A stretch of 64,000 bases of DNA from contig NZ_CP067100.1 in the NCBI RefSeq assembly GCF_016616235.1, forward strand, positions 124,001 through 188,000. Reading direction: 5' to 3'. The notes beneath the pieces were generated by a model that worked only from the letters and a program-made list of their open reading frames with translations, made no database searches and had not been told where the DNA came from. Source of the stretch: Bradyrhizobium diazoefficiens. Its GTDB lineage: Bacteria; Pseudomonadota; Alphaproteobacteria; Rhizobiales; Xanthobacteraceae. The position numbers were made by a program, and so were the translations under genes. Positions within the stretch are counted from its first letter, which is position 1; each line of letters opens with the position of its first letter. Below are positions 45,486-55,631 of the stretch, piece by piece.

Positions 45486-46217
45486 TCAAGCTGCCTTCCG
45501 AGTGCTGAGTCCGTCGAGGACTTCGAACAGCTCGTAAATGTCCGGGACATGCTGAAGCTTGGGCGAGACGTATGCGTAGCGAATGATGCCGTCAGCATCG
45601 ATCACATACAGCGCGCGCTCCGAAAACCCGTCCGCTTCGCGCCAGACTTGGTAGAGCCGGGCGACCTCGCCCTTCGGATTGAAGTCCGACAGCAGCGGGA
45701 AGGTCAGCCCTCGAACTGCGGACCAGGCGCCGTGGCTGTAGAGGCTATCCACCGAAATGCCGACGAGTTCGACACCCCGGCGCTCAAATTCCTCAAGCTC
45801 GTGCTGGTAAACATCCAGTTGCCGGCTGCAGCCTGGGCTCCAGTCGAGCGGGTAGAAGGCCAACACAACCGGTCGTCCGCGGAAGTCGGACAGGCGAATG
45901 GTGCGCCCGTTAGCATCAGGAAGAGTAAATTCGGGCGCTGGCTGCCCCACCATGAGCGGGGTGCTAACGGCGTCCCCCTCCATCGCCGGCGCGTGCTGAT
46001 GGAGTTCAACGATGTCCTCAATTGTGGGACCCGGCCTGGTTTGTGCCGGGTTGGAAGTGCCCACCGCGCGCCAGAGCTCCTGCACCATCCCATGCAGCAG
46101 CGAGATCGCCTGCCTTTCAGCGCCACCCGAAAGCTGCGGCGCTAAAGCGGCAAAATCAGCCTCAAGTTGTTCTATACGGCTCGGGCGAACGTCGAGCGGA
46201 CCTGCATGCGTAGTCAT
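45486..46217 (-). CDS. Peroxiredoxin (AhpC/TSA family) with N-terminal extension
   Basis: 243 residues from ATG 46217. The first 85 residues are a helical extension (IEQLEADFAALAPQLSGGAE, QAISLLHGMVQELWRAV). The peroxiredoxin domain follows: VGQPAPEFTLPDANGRTIRL, VVLAFYPLDWSPGCSRQLDV with the peroxidatic Cys, VGISVDSLYSHGAWSAVRGL. Reduces peroxides using a thioredoxin or glutaredoxin; the downstream glutaredoxin-like gene and the divergent trxC fit this. Confidence 0.88.
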   Translation of the reverse strand: MTTHAGPLDVRPSRIEQLEADFAALAPQLSGGAERQAISLLHGMVQELWRAVGTSNPAQTRPGPTIEDIVELHQHAPAMEGDAVSTPLMVGQPAPEFTLPDANGRTIRLSDFRGRPVVLAFYPLDWSPGCSRQLDVYQHELEEFERRGVELVGISVDSLYSHGAWSAVRGLTFPLLSDFNPKGEVARLYQVWREADGFSERALYVIDADGIIRYAYVSPKLQHVPDIYELFEVLDGLSTRKAA

Positions 46218-46394
46218 AGCTTGCTCCCTGTTTCCAATCGTCCTTTCCTGTGAGGGGCTAAACGGCGCGGGCGCGTCGTCTGATGACGATCTAGGAGCAT
46301 CGGTGACAAGCGCAAGCTTCATTCCCACCGGACTGGCGGCTACTTGGCGTCGTACCCAGATTCAGGACAGGCTGTTCTTACGCGAGGAAGTCCC

Positions 46395-46832
46395 ATGGTC
46401 GATAAACGGCGAGTAGTTTGCCCGAACTGCGATAGCATCAATGCCGTTCCGACGGATCGACCGGCAGAAGCTGCCAAGTGCGGCCGCTGCCACGCGCAGC
46501 TTTTTCAGAGACGCCCGATCGACCTCAACGCCACCCAGTTGCAGAAGCATCTCAGCCATTCCGACGTGCCAGTCATTGTCGATTTCTGGGCCCCCTGGTG
46601 CGGGCCGTGCCGCGCGATGGCACCGATCTTCGCGCAAGCAGCCCAGACCCTGGAACCCAGAGCTCGTTTCGTTAAAGTGAACGTCGACGAAAACCCGCAG
46701 GCCGCTCGCGAGTACGGAGTTCAAGGTATTCCCGCGCTCTTCGCTTTTCGTGCAGGCAAAGTAGCCACGCGCCACTCAGGCGTGATCGATAGTGTCGCTC
46801 TCCGCAATTGGGTGCAGCAACTCGAGTCCTGA
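46395..46832 (+). CDS. trxC: Thioredoxin 2 (TrxC) with N-terminal zinc ribbon
   Basis: 145 residues from ATG 46395. Residues 5-40 form the TrxC zinc ribbon (VVCPNCDSINAVP and KCGRCHAQLF); the thioredoxin domain has active site WAPWCGPCRAMAP and YGVQGIPALFAFRAG with cis-Pro. TrxC is oxidative-stress-linked, and here it is divergent from the peroxiredoxin-glutaredoxin operon. Confidence 0.93.
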   Translation: MVDKRRVVCPNCDSINAVPTDRPAEAAKCGRCHAQLFQRRPIDLNATQLQKHLSHSDVPVIVDFWAPWCGPCRAMAPIFAQAAQTLEPRARFVKVNVDENPQAAREYGVQGIPALFAFRAGKVATRHSGVIDSVALRNWVQQLES

Positions 46833-46964
46833 TTGGGAAGCAGTTGCGCTGTGACAAAGCTCAACGAAACGCTCGAGTGGCGCCGCACGATGTGAGCCCA
46901 CCCTGGAGCAAGGGGTCACATTAACCTCGGCCGAAGGAATACCCCGCCGATTTACTAGGCGGGC

Positions 46965-47710
46965 TCATAACACGCAGCCGGCCACAGTCTGATAGATGCG
47001 AGTTGAACGGAGGCAAGGTAGTTGGCGGCGAGCTTGTCGTAGCGCGTCGCCACCCGACGACATTGTTTGATCCTGTTGAAGAACCGTTTCGACCTGATTG
47101 CGAGCACGATAGAGGTAAAGGACCGAAGCAGATCGGATCGCTGCGATTGCTTTTCGGCGGGATGTGGGCCCACGCCCCTTTCTTCATGGCAAGCTCTCTG
47201 CCCAGTCGGCGTCATAGCCACGTCAGCAAGCAGCAGTGATCCGGATTTCAGACGAGACAGCAGGTCGAACGTCGTGAGCCTCGCCCGGGGCTCAATTCCA
47301 GTCGCACCGGCAGACCGTTGGTATCGGACCACCGCGCGAATTTTGCTCGTCAGGCCGTCACGGTGACCTCCCCATCGACTGACGCTGGTTCCTCGTGACG
47401 CAGGCTCCATGCTGATGCACGCGGACAATGGAGATATCGATCATCTGGACAGCGGCATCATGGGCACGGGCAAGTGGGTAAATGATGCGGCCCCGACACC
47501 GGCCCGCCGCCAGCGGGCGAAGCGATTGTAGCAAATGGTGTAGGGGCCAAACGCCTCGGGCAGATCACGCCGGGGCGGTCCGGCGCGCAAGTCCTAGAAG
47601 ATGCCGTTGAGGATACGGCGCTCGTTCACCCGTGGAACGCCACGCGGCTTGTTCGGCAGCACGGGTTGATGGCAGCCCATTCATAATCCGCGGGTTCGTA
47701 GCGCATGATT
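46965..47710 (-). pseudogene. IS5-family transposase relic
   Basis: Minus-strand translation in shifting frames gives MRYEPADYEWAAI at the start (about 47709), WGGHRDGLTSKIRAVV, LLSRLKSGSLLLADVAM and the strongly conserved end FFNRIKQCRRVATRYDKLAA, NYLASVQLASIRLW (about 46985-47100). It has several frameshifts and internal stops. Ends of the element were not identified. Confidence 0.8.
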
Positions 47711-48048
47711 CGAGCCTCCTATTTTGGGAGTTTGAATCACGGGGGGCTGGCCGAAAGCAACACTCCTGGCCAGTCCTGATATGGCGCTTGCGGGCAAAAG
47801 CGGACATCAACCCACCGGCAATTCCAGCCGGCACCGTCGAAAATGACCCTCATCAGACCTGTCCGCCGGTCGTTTGGCTCTCTCGGCGTTCAAAGTTCGG
47901 TGGTAAGACTGTCCTGCTTCCCAGCGCGATGTCGTGGCGGTAAATGTAAGTTCCTAAGCGCCCAACCAGAAGATGGGTGGCGTTTCGGATACCTTCTCTC
48001 GCAAGCGGCCATCGCCTCTTATATCGTTGGGGGGAGCTAGGAGGAGAT

Positions 48049-48276
48049 ATGTCAGACCGGCGAGAGCTCTATCGCAGCCCGAATGGCGACGCATGGTTCA
48101 TCGCTCGCGAGCCGGCAAGCGGTCATGCTTTCATCATCCACCAGCCCAATGCGCCCTCTGGTGGCCGCCTATCTCACGTCGAGTTGGGTGAGTTCTTGCG
48201 TCACGGAAGTGGGCCCGAACAGCAAGCATTGTTGCGATTGATCGGAACGCTGGTCGAGGTACCACCTTTTGCGTAA
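48049..48276 (+). CDS. Small conserved protein (SDRRELYRSPNGD type)
   Basis: 75 residues from ATG 48049 after AGGAGGAG. Product: MSDRRELYRSPNGDAWFIAR, HAFIIHQPNAPSGGRLSHVE, EQQALLRLIGTLVEVPPF. A common short protein in Bradyrhizobium as I recall; looks like a small beta-rich fold followed by a helix. Function unknown. Confidence 0.72.
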   Translation: MSDRRELYRSPNGDAWFIAREPASGHAFIIHQPNAPSGGRLSHVELGEFLRHGSGPEQQALLRLIGTLVEVPPFA

Positions 48277-48325
48277 CAGGGCTCGCGCTCTCAGGAGATT
48301 TTCGCGATCGATCAACCGCTGGAGA

Positions 48326-48532
48326 TCACTGAAGGTACGAAAGCTGATCTTCCGTAACGACTCGCTCGATCTTCTCGGACTTGCACTTGATGCGGTACCT
48401 TACCCGTCCATCGGCCTCGATGGGCATATGCTGTACGATGGTGTAAATCGCTGGCCGTTCAGTTCCGGTCCGTCCCTGTGGGCCTTGGGGTTGGTGGCGA
48501 ACGTCTTCATTGAGCTTATACGCATAGGACAT
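48326..48532 (-). CDS. Small conserved protein (ADGRVRYRIKCKSE type)
   Basis: 68 residues: YKLNEDVRHQPQGPQGRTGT, YTIVQHMPIEADGRVRYRIK, CKSEKIERVVTEDQLSYL. Beta-rich, SH3-like appearance; I recall close relatives in Bradyrhizobium. Convergent with the 48049 gene. Confidence 0.68.
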   Translation of the reverse strand: MSYAYKLNEDVRHQPQGPQGRTGTERPAIYTIVQHMPIEADGRVRYRIKCKSEKIERVVTEDQLSYLQ

Positions 48533-48639
48533 GTGTTTACCTCACGGTTGCGGCTGCTCCAGCGGGGCTGGAATGCATCCTGTTGTTTCCGGCTCCTGAC
48601 GCGCTCACAGTGCGGACCATTTTTGCCTTGGCGGGTTCG

Positions 48640-48879
48640 TTAATCCTCGAGTATGGATTTTGTAGCGTCGAATATCTGTTCCGCTGTGCCCTTGATTGTG
48701 CCCTTCGCCCAGGCCTGAAACACGGCGACGTAGGCGTTCCTGTAAGCCTCTTCATCCGCAGAAAAGTAGACTTCGTCTGTGGCGGTATCCAAGACGAGCG
48801 CTCCTTTATCGATGCAGATTTCCTCGACCAAGACCAGGCGCTCTTCCTGCTCGGCCAGATGCCGCTTTACAATACTCAT
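48640..48879 (-). CDS. Small acidic protein of unknown function
   Basis: 79 residues from ATG 48879 (alternative 48942): LAEQEERLVLVEEICIDKGA, LVLDTATDEVYFSADEEAYR, AWAKGTIKGTAEQIFDATKS. Acidic, soluble. It precedes the 48326 gene on the same strand by about 110 bases. The 400 bases from 48880 to 49293 show nothing. Confidence 0.58.
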   Translation of the reverse strand: MSIVKRHLAEQEERLVLVEEICIDKGALVLDTATDEVYFSADEEAYRNAYVAVFQAWAKGTIKGTAEQIFDATKSILED

Positions 48880-49293
48880 TGGATCTCCTGCTTGCGCGAA
48901 CCCTACCACGTTCGTCGAATTGCGCGGCCGCTCAATGCACACACATCAATCGTTGCTTAAAGAGGCCGAATAGGCCGTATCAGACCGAAGGGGAGGGAGC
49001 GAACATAACAACAGGAAGCCATCCCCGGCAGCGGGAGTACTCCCGCAGGCCGTAAGCATCGCTCATAGTTTAGCTCTTCGGACAGCCTTTGCTGCTGTTC
49101 GCCAGAGATCGAACTACGAGTCAGCCGTCCAGTGATCGGAGGCCGCCGCCAGTACCAGCGTCACGCTTGGGTTGGCTTGGCGAGCGCAGTCCAGAACAGA
49201 TTGTCGGCTCTTCTCTCGGTGACTGCGCGATTATTTTGATGCGAAGCCGCCGACGAGCTTACTTATGTATCGCTTTGACCGGTCCATCAAAAA

Positions 49294-49321
49294 CCCCGCT
49301 CCCGATGATCTGGGAGCGGGG
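49294..49321 (-). terminator. Rho-independent terminator of the cold-shock gene
   Basis: CCCCGCTCCC (49294-49303), loop of eight, GGGAGCGGGG (49312-49321). On the minus strand it is followed by TTTTTGATGG. Perfect 10-bp stem. Confidence 0.85.
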
Positions 49322-49382
49322 CATGACCACAAGCTCTGCCAGTACATCCGTGGCGAGAGCGACAGGTCTGTCGTGCTCTTAC

Positions 49383-49595
49383 TTAAGCAGCAGCACGAAG
49401 ATTTTCGGCGGCAGACTTGCCTGTACGACGGTCTGCGACGACGTCATACGACAGCGTTTGACCTTCGCTCAGAGTATCCATACCGGCGCGTTCAACCGCG
49501 CTGATATGAACAAAAACGTCGTTGCTGCCGTTTGTCGGCTGGATAAAGCCGAAGCCCTTTTGGCTGTTAAACCACTTCACTGTGCCTGTGTTCAT
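49383..49595 (-). CDS. Cold-shock-domain protein (CspA family)
   Basis: 70 residues from ATG 49595: GTVKWFNSQKGFGFIQPTNG, DVFVHISAVERAGMDTLSEG. RNP1 (KGFGFI) and RNP2 (VFVHI) are present. Single-stranded nucleic-acid binder/RNA chaperone. The long upstream non-coding stretch (to about 49800) could hold a structured leader as in other csp genes. Confidence 0.95.
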   Translation of the reverse strand: MNTGTVKWFNSQKGFGFIQPTNGSNDVFVHISAVERAGMDTLSEGQTLSYDVVADRRTGKSAAENLRAAA

Positions 49596-49980
49596 CAGGT
49601 CGTCCTTTCGTATACGCGCAGGATCTGGCGCGCGGAGTTGCGGCCAGTGTTCCGGATAGTCGATGTTGGAGAATGTCTGAAACGTGCGCGCCGTCAGGAG
49701 CTGAGGCGAAGGCGGAACAGTTGTTCGGCCAGTATCGATGTTCGAAACAATACACCAGCAGTTGAGAGACTTCAATAAGAAAGCCAACGGTGCTGTTCAT
49801 CCGCGTTGGTGGTTCCTTCTGAACCTCATGACTGATTGCTGGAATGACCCTGAGTGCTGGGAAATATAAGGGCTCCTCGTCTGCCCGATAAAGGACAACG
49901 CGCCGGGCGGGCCGGCAGCTGAAAATGCCTCGCGAGCTTCACTTTTTGCGTACTTTGCTGCATAGTTCGGCACGGCAAAA

Positions 49981-50163
49981 GTGAAAGTGAGTTTCAAACC
50001 AGTCCGTAACTCTGAAGGCGACTGGGCTATCATCGCCGAGTACCCAGGCGCAGAACCCAGAGAAATCACGGGTTTCACAAGCAAGACCGAAATTGAAGAT
50101 TGGATGCGCGGAGAGCGTCGGATCGCGTGGCTCCCGATCCCAGGGTTACGCGAAGTGAGTTGA
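49981..50163 (+). CDS. Small conserved protein (FKPVRNSEGDWAI type)
   Basis: 60 residues from GTG 49981: VSFKPVRNSEGDWAIIAEYP, PREITGFTSKTEIEDWMRGE, RRIAWLPIPGLR. The pattern resembles short Bradyrhizobium proteins with a compact alpha/beta fold. Function unknown. Confidence 0.6.
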   Translation: MKVSFKPVRNSEGDWAIIAEYPGAEPREITGFTSKTEIEDWMRGERRIAWLPIPGLREVS

Positions 50164-50230
50164 TGACTCCTTCCTCCAACTATCTTTGCAGGGCGATACG
50201 GCCCTGATCAATGAGTGCAAGGATCTAGTA

Positions 50231-50416
50231 ATGACCGAACGGAAACGCTCTGCCCAGCAGCAGGTAGCCGACGAGGCGGATCGCAAAGCACAAAACCCAA
50301 ACGGAGCGCGGCAAACGATTGCGGACAGTCAGGCCGATCCAGAGTTCCAAGAAAACCACAGACGTCTCAGAGCGGAGCGGTTAGCGCGAGAGGTCGAGGG
50401 CAAGGCCGGCAGGTAA
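50231..50416 (+). CDS. Small charged protein of unknown function
   Basis: 61 residues from ATG 50231: SAQQQVADEADRKAQNPNGA, DSQADPEFQENHRRLRAERL. Very polar, helical, perhaps disordered when free. Follows the 49981 gene by 67 bases on the same strand. Confidence 0.55.
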   Translation: MTERKRSAQQQVADEADRKAQNPNGARQTIADSQADPEFQENHRRLRAERLAREVEGKAGR

Positions 50417-50710
50417 GGCGTCTTGAAGTGCCGTTCAGGAATGTTTTCCCTTGGCGCTCCATCAGCGTTTTCTCCCGTCTGTCTGTCGGCTTTCTTCTCG
50501 AGCTCATCGATTCTGTCCAGTGCGCTGCTTAAGTGCTCGCCCAACACCAGCAGTGTTGAAGTAGAGCTGCTGCGACATACGCGATGTTGCAGCATGTATC
50601 ACTCGCTTTATTTCCTCTCGCATTTGCCATGGCTGTTCTCGTAGTGCCTTCGTGATCGGAGCTAAGACAAACGCGACTCGCGGCCCTGGAACTCAGGTGC
50701 AGGTCGATCT

Positions 50711-50953
50711 TTATTTGCGGCGATCCTGCTCAATCCGGTTGGCAGCCGCGAGCTTTCCCCCGATGTACTGCTTTAGATCACCAACCTCTTTCTCGATGGC
50801 CTCTCGCGTGATGTTTTGATTCTTGGCCCCGTCGACGAGGCGCTCAACCAATACGTCCACGCTTTGTGAAGCGCCCGGTGTCCCGTATTGCTCCGCAGCG
50901 TGAACGCTATTCTCGATCCAAAAATCAATATACTCGCGTGTCTTCGTTAGCAT
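50711..50953 (-). CDS. DUF768-like small protein
   Basis: 80 residues: EYIDFWIENSVHAAEQYGTP, SQSVDVLVERLVDGAKNQNI, EVGDLKQYIGGKLAAANRIE. The FIDFWIENSVHAAEQY opening matches what I recall of DUF768, a rhizobial family of unknown function. Confidence 0.72.
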   Translation of the reverse strand: MLTKTREYIDFWIENSVHAAEQYGTPGASQSVDVLVERLVDGAKNQNITREAIEKEVGDLKQYIGGKLAAANRIEQDRRK

Positions 50954-51247
50954 GCGAAGTCTCTGCCAGTACCGAATTGAGCTTCACTGTGGAGCGTAAC
51001 CACATGCAGAGTTGGGAGCAAGGAGGACAAGCTCGAACCCGGCGACGTTTACAGGATCGATGCGGTAAGGCCGCCCAGAAGGACAGCGTCTTTCTCGCAG
51101 GCGACGTTTTGACATTGGCCCTTCCCGAGAAATTGCGCTGCCCCAGGAACCTGGTCGCTATAGGGGTAAAGCGGCCGTAGCCTTTGCCGCATCACGCGGC
51201 CAAGTTTATGGGCACACGGTCTAGCGGGGGCATTGTTCTGAGGGTGC

Positions 51248-52015
51248 TCATGCTGCTAGTTGTGGCACGTGCCCGGCTGGCGCGGCAGGAGCGATCTCTA
51301 AGGACTCCTTGCGCTGCCCGTGGATCGTCGCGCGTTCGAGCTCGAGTAACGCGAGTTCGACTTCGCGGAGGCGGGATGGGCGCCCGTGGTCCGACAGCTG
51401 GTCGCTGTTCGCGTGCTCCATCAGGAATTCGGTCCACGCCCAGTTTATCAGGATCGACCGTTTTGCCTCGATCGAGAGCGCTGCATCCTTTGCCACAGCC
51501 ATAGGGCAGGTCCAGCCTTCATCCCCTCGACGGTCGTGCCGAGCTTCAGCGCCTGCAACCGCTTCCATATAGCTGTTTTGCAAGGCACCAAGACCAAGCC
51601 GTTCGAGCGTGGCATCGGAGAAGGCACGCGTCACTCCGGGCGCGCATTCAGGTCGGTCGGCGCGCTCCTGCTGAGACGTCTGAACCACGTATGATAGTCC
51701 CTGCCGCTCAGCGTAACGTATTGCCGACCTCAGCGTCGGAAAGCTGAGTTCGACCTGCGCCAGGGGATCATCATCGGAAGTCCAACCCATCAAAGGCTCC
51801 AAGTAGGGAGCGCTGCGCCGCTCGAACACGAGCCGCCAGCCTCCGGAATTGGCTCTTCCCGAAGACATGCACGATCTGGCCGGCTGAAAGATGATTGCTG
51901 CCGCGCCTTTGGGAAAAACGGAAGGGGTCAAAAGCTGGTCTGCACGATGATTGTCATTGGCGAACGCAGCATTTGGTGTGGGATATTCAGCTATTTTGGT
52001 TCTCACGACCTCCAT
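51248..52015 (-). CDS. NDUFS4-like domain fused to a small helical domain
   Basis: 255 residues from ATG 52015 (GGAGGG five bases upstream). Residues of about 30-130 match the ETC complex I subunit (NDUFS4) region: AAAIIFQPARSCMSSGRANS, GGWRLVFERRSAPYLEPLMG, AQVELSFPTLRSAIRYAERQ. The rest (about 165-240) carries LSIEAKRSILINWAWTEFLM, similar to the 36551 protein. True complex I accessory subunits are about 100-130 residues, so this is a paralogue with an added domain. Role unknown. Confidence 0.7.
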   Translation of the reverse strand: MEVVRTKIAEYPTPNAAFANDNHRADQLLTPSVFPKGAAAIIFQPARSCMSSGRANSGGWRLVFERRSAPYLEPLMGWTSDDDPLAQVELSFPTLRSAIRYAERQGLSYVVQTSQQERADRPECAPGVTRAFSDATLERLGLGALQNSYMEAVAGAEARHDRRGDEGWTCPMAVAKDAALSIEAKRSILINWAWTEFLMEHANSDQLSDHGRPSRLREVELALLELERATIHGQRKESLEIAPAAPAGHVPQLAA

Positions 52016-52386
52016 TTTATCCCTCCATCTGAGAACAGCGCGCGCAAGCGAATCACGCGGCGTGTCGATCCTATGAAGGAGGACCAGGGAAACCTCGATA
52101 CGTAACGTCGCTTTTCGCAACCGTTGCGGTCAACAACTTGGGTGCAGGGTGCCGCGCCTTCAAGATCTCCGAGCTTCGCAACGGCGTCCCGACCCGCGTT
52201 GCTCGCCTCGGCCGACGCCGCAGAACGCCTGATCGCCAACAGGCTGGACCGCTTGAGCCTTTGTGTCGCCAATTGTCTGGCGCCGGGCGCCGTCAGGGTT
52301 CGGCTCAAGTCGTCAGAGACGAAGACGCCAATGTCGAGCTTACGAACGGCGCTGGATTTCAGCGAGCGGCGTATCGCGGGATTTGA

Positions 52387-52411
52387 AAGGCCCGGCGGAG
52401 AACCGGGCCTT
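52387..52411. terminator. Hairpin terminator after 52422 gene
   Basis: AAGGCCCGG (52387-52395), loop of seven, CCGGGCCTT (52403-52411), followed on the plus strand by CTTCTTCTC. It lies ten bases beyond the stop of the minus-strand gene. Confidence 0.65.
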
Positions 52412-52421
52412 CTTCTTCTCA

Positions 52422-52694
52422 TCACCAGGCGTACCAGTACGGATAAACCGGCGGATAGTAGCGGACTACCCGATACGGGCGGCCGTAGTAGTAAGGGGGC
52501 GGGCCGTAGACCGATCCATAATAAACCGGGGGTGCGGTGGCGGCGGCCAGTGTTCCAGCGAACAGTCCGAGAGCAAGCCCGGGACCGATACCCGGACCGC
52601 CCCAGCCATGGTGACGCCAATGAGCCGAAGCCGGCGCAACCGATCCGACGAGGAGCGTTGCCGCCGCGACGACTGCAAGAGCAAGCTTTCTCAT
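52422..52694 (-). CDS. Small secreted Gly/Tyr/Pro-rich protein
   Basis: 90 residues. Signal peptide to about residue 24 (LALAVVAAATLLVGSVAPAS), then HWRHHGWGGPGIGPGLALGL and a tail of YGPPPYYYGRPYRVVRYYPP. Common in rhizobia as short envelope or surface proteins of unknown function. Confidence 0.7.
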   Translation of the reverse strand: MRKLALAVVAAATLLVGSVAPASAHWRHHGWGGPGIGPGLALGLFAGTLAAATAPPVYYGSVYGPPPYYYGRPYRVVRYYPPVYPYWYAW

Positions 52695-53159
52695 GTCGCT
52701 TTCCTCAAGTGTTTCGCGCTCTGCGCAGTTGTGTTCCTTATCGTCTTCTCTTTAGCCGAACATCGGTTCGGCAATACATTCAATTAGAACTGTCCGGGGC
52801 GAGTTCAAGCTACTCGGTGACCATCCCCTGTCGACCCTGGCAGCGATTTGACGGAGCCGACAACCGGTATCGAGAAGTTCTTCGCATTGCTCCGATCTTC
52901 GCAATGCAACACGGCGATGCAAGCTAGCCGGCCGGCGGGATGGTGATCTTATAAGTGCAATACTTGCTGCTGGGCCCCAGCATGCGCTTGGGTGGTTCAG
53001 CTCTGGCTTGAAGCAAAGCAAGTTGCTCCGAGCAAAATCGCACGCCGCGCTATTTGCGCCCAACCGAACCGTCAGACAACGCCTTCCGTACACTCTAGCG
53101 GAGTTCGAGCGAAAGAGGCTCGAGAGCCTGCGTGAGGTGAGGCACAAACTACTTCGCAA

Positions 53160-53186
53160 GCAGCCCGTTCATAACGGTCGGGCTGC
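53160..53186 (-). terminator. Hairpin after ftsH
   Basis: GCAGCCCG (53160-53167) and CGGGCTGC (53179-53186), 11-base loop, 23 bases beyond the ftsH stop; followed on the minus strand by TTGCG. Moderately convincing. Confidence 0.5.
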
Positions 53187-53208
53187 GCATTCGCAAATGA
53201 CAGCGATG

Positions 53209-55050
53209 TTAGACTAGTCGGAGGCCTTCCTTTGGCATTTCCCGGATCAGCAGCTCAATATCGCTCTGCTCCAGCGTCTCCTTCTCAAGGAGCTTCTTTG
53301 CCGCGCGGTCCAGGATCGGACGCCGCGCGGTCAGTATGCCTTGGGTGCGCTGGAAGACCTGATCTACTATGTCCTTTACCTCACGGTCGACGGCTGCGGC
53401 GGTCTCCTCCGCGTAGTCGCGCTCGTGAACTGGATAAGGCTGGTCGGGGCCCGCGAGGAAGTTGCCGGGCTCCCGGTCATAGGCAACGCTGCCGAGTTTC
53501 TCCGACATGCCGTAGCGTGTCACCATGCTCCGCGCGATGTCGGTCACCCGGCGCAGATCGTCGGCCGCTCCGGTCGACAGATGACCAAACACGATCAGCT
53601 CAGCTGCGCGGCCGCCGAGCAGCACGGCCATTTTGTTCTCCAGCTCCTCCTTGGTCATCAAGAATCGGTCCTCGATCGGCCGCTGAATAGTATAGCCGAG
53701 CGCGCCGACCCCACGGGGAATGATCGAAACCTTGTGCACGGGATCAACGCCGGGCAGGGAAAGCGCGACCAGCGCGTGGCCCATCTCATGAAAAGCTACA
53801 ATCTCACGCTCCTTGGGATTGAGCAGCCGGTTACGTTTTTCCAGGCCAGCGACCATGCGCTCCACCGCGTTATTGAAGTCGCTCATGCTTACCGCCTCGG
53901 CGCCGCGGCGGGTTGCCAGGAGCGCCGCTTCATTGACCAGGTTAGCTAGGTCGGCGCCGGTAAATCCCGGCGTCAAAGCTGCAACAGACTCCGGCTCGAC
54001 GTCACCGGCGAGCCGCACCTTTTTCATATGGACCTTGAGTATCTCGATACGGCCCTTCTTGTCGGGACGATCGACCAAGACCTGACGGTCGAAGCGGCCG
54101 GCGCGCAACAGCGCGGGGTCAAGGATTTCAGGCCGGTTGGTTGCCGCCAGGATGACCAGACCCGATCGAGAGTCGAAGCCGTCGAGTTCGACCAGAAGCT
54201 GGTTGAGCGTCTGCTCCTTCTCGTCGTGCCCTCCAGCAAACGGGCCGATGCCACGGGCTCGGCCAAGCGCATCGAGTTCGTCGATAAAAATGATTGCCGG
54301 CGCCTTTTCGTGTGCCTGCTGGAATAGGTCGCGCACCCGTGCCGCGCCAACTCCAACAAACATCTCGACGAATTCCGAACCCGAGATCGAGAAGAACGGA
54401 ACTCGAGCTTCGCCTGCAACCGCCTTCGCGAGCAAGGTCTTGCCAGTGCCGGGGGGGCCGACCAGCAGCACACCTTTCGGCATGCGACCACCAAGCCGAC
54501 TGTAATCGGTGGGATTCTTCAGGAAATCGACTACCTCGCGAAGCTCGTCCTTGGCTTCGTCCACACCGGCGACATCGGCAAAGGTCACGCCTGTGTTGGA
54601 TTCAACATAGATCTTGGCTTTGCTCTTGCCGATCGCCATCAGCCCGCCGCCAAGGCCGCCGCCTTCAGCCATGCGACGGCCGATGTACCACCAAAGCCCG
54701 AAGAATAGCAGGACCGGCATCACCCACGAGAGGAGGTCGCGCAGGAAGGTGCTCTCGATCTGGCCGGTGAACCGGACGTTGTACTTCTCGAGTTCCTGCG
54801 CCACGTCCTGGTCGACACGCGTGGTCACAAATCTCTTCTGGCCGCCCGGCAGCGGCTCCTTGAGCACGCCCTGCAGGGTGCGATCGGAAATGCCGACGGC
54901 ATCAACTTTCCCCTGATGCAGCAACTGCAGGTATTCGCTGTAAGGAATGACGGCAATTTGTGTCGCCGTCGCGATGAAATACTGGATGAAGAAGACCGCG
55001 AAAACCGCGGCAATGGTATATCCGACATTGAAGCGAGTTTTGTTGGTCAT
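53209..55050 (-). CDS. ftsH: ATP-dependent membrane zinc metalloprotease FtsH
   Basis: 613 residues. Two N-terminal membrane helices (residues about 8-28 and 102-122) flank a periplasmic part; AAA domain with Walker [15 protein letters not shown], Walker [13 protein letters not shown] and second region of homology [20 protein letters not shown]; peptidase with HEMGH (zinc) at about 420. Degrades unstable membrane and cytoplasmic proteins and, in many bacteria, RpoH itself, which is encoded 11 kb away. It is shorter at both ends than typical housekeeping FtsH, so probably an extra copy. Confidence 0.96.
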   Translation of the reverse strand: MTNKTRFNVGYTIAAVFAVFFIQYFIATATQIAVIPYSEYLQLLHQGKVDAVGISDRTLQGVLKEPLPGGQKRFVTTRVDQDVAQELEKYNVRFTGQIESTFLRDLLSWVMPVLLFFGLWWYIGRRMAEGGGLGGGLMAIGKSKAKIYVESNTGVTFADVAGVDEAKDELREVVDFLKNPTDYSRLGGRMPKGVLLVGPPGTGKTLLAKAVAGEARVPFFSISGSEFVEMFVGVGAARVRDLFQQAHEKAPAIIFIDELDALGRARGIGPFAGGHDEKEQTLNQLLVELDGFDSRSGLVILAATNRPEILDPALLRAGRFDRQVLVDRPDKKGRIEILKVHMKKVRLAGDVEPESVAALTPGFTGADLANLVNEAALLATRRGAEAVSMSDFNNAVERMVAGLEKRNRLLNPKEREIVAFHEMGHALVALSLPGVDPVHKVSIIPRGVGALGYTIQRPIEDRFLMTKEELENKMAVLLGGRAAELIVFGHLSTGAADDLRRVTDIARSMVTRYGMSEKLGSVAYDREPGNFLAGPDQPYPVHERDYAEETAAAVDREVKDIVDQVFQRTQGILTARRPILDRAAKKLLEKETLEQSDIELLIREMPKEGLRLV

Positions 55051-55631
55051 GCAGAAACTCGATGCAAAGTTTCGGGAGCGGCTTCCCGGAAACCGGGCCG
55101 GGCAACGGGCTACCGCGGCACTGCTCGAAACAACTTGGGCGTGGCATTGGTTTCAACGAGGTCCTGACGGAGCCTGAAGGCCCACGGTCGGCCGATCTCA
55201 ACCCGTTAGATGCGGCGGCAGCCCGCCATAGGCAGAGGCCCGCCCTCCCTCTCGACGCGCGTAAGCCCGTCGACCGCCACCTTGGCTTCCGCGCATTGTG
55301 CGAGCGCGATCCATCGCTCCGGCGTTCCCAGGGACGATAGGGACGCTCTGTCATTTCCTAGATGATCGCGGGCAGCATGAAGCGGCCGCCATGGCCAATG
55401 CGCTCGGACCAGCATTGATCGATCCAGTTTAGGCCGGCTCCCTAGTAATGCTGTGGACGTCTTTCGCTTCAGCCATCCTGACAGCATGACCATCCCTGGG
55501 AGCCGGGCCGGGTCGCTTCGCTTTGAGCAGGCCCGACGCGAAGGAACGCTCGCCTCTGATGGTGATTGTCGTCGGACGGGCAAGCTCTTTCCATCCTTGA
55601 ACCCGTCGTCCGCCCTATTGCGGATCCAGTC
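55051..55631. other. Region between divergent ftsH and 55632 gene
   Basis: No gene is supported. A GTTGAAA at about 55160 (minus) is a poor match to the heat-type -35 and lacks a good -10. GC-rich hairpins occur near 55085-55125. Confidence 0.35.

Noticed and set aside
50866..51180. 104-codon plus-strand ORF near 51 kb
   Set aside because: Overlaps the DUF768-like gene antisense; another frame of the same stretch reads partly protein-like but is short and has no start, so no gene is called.
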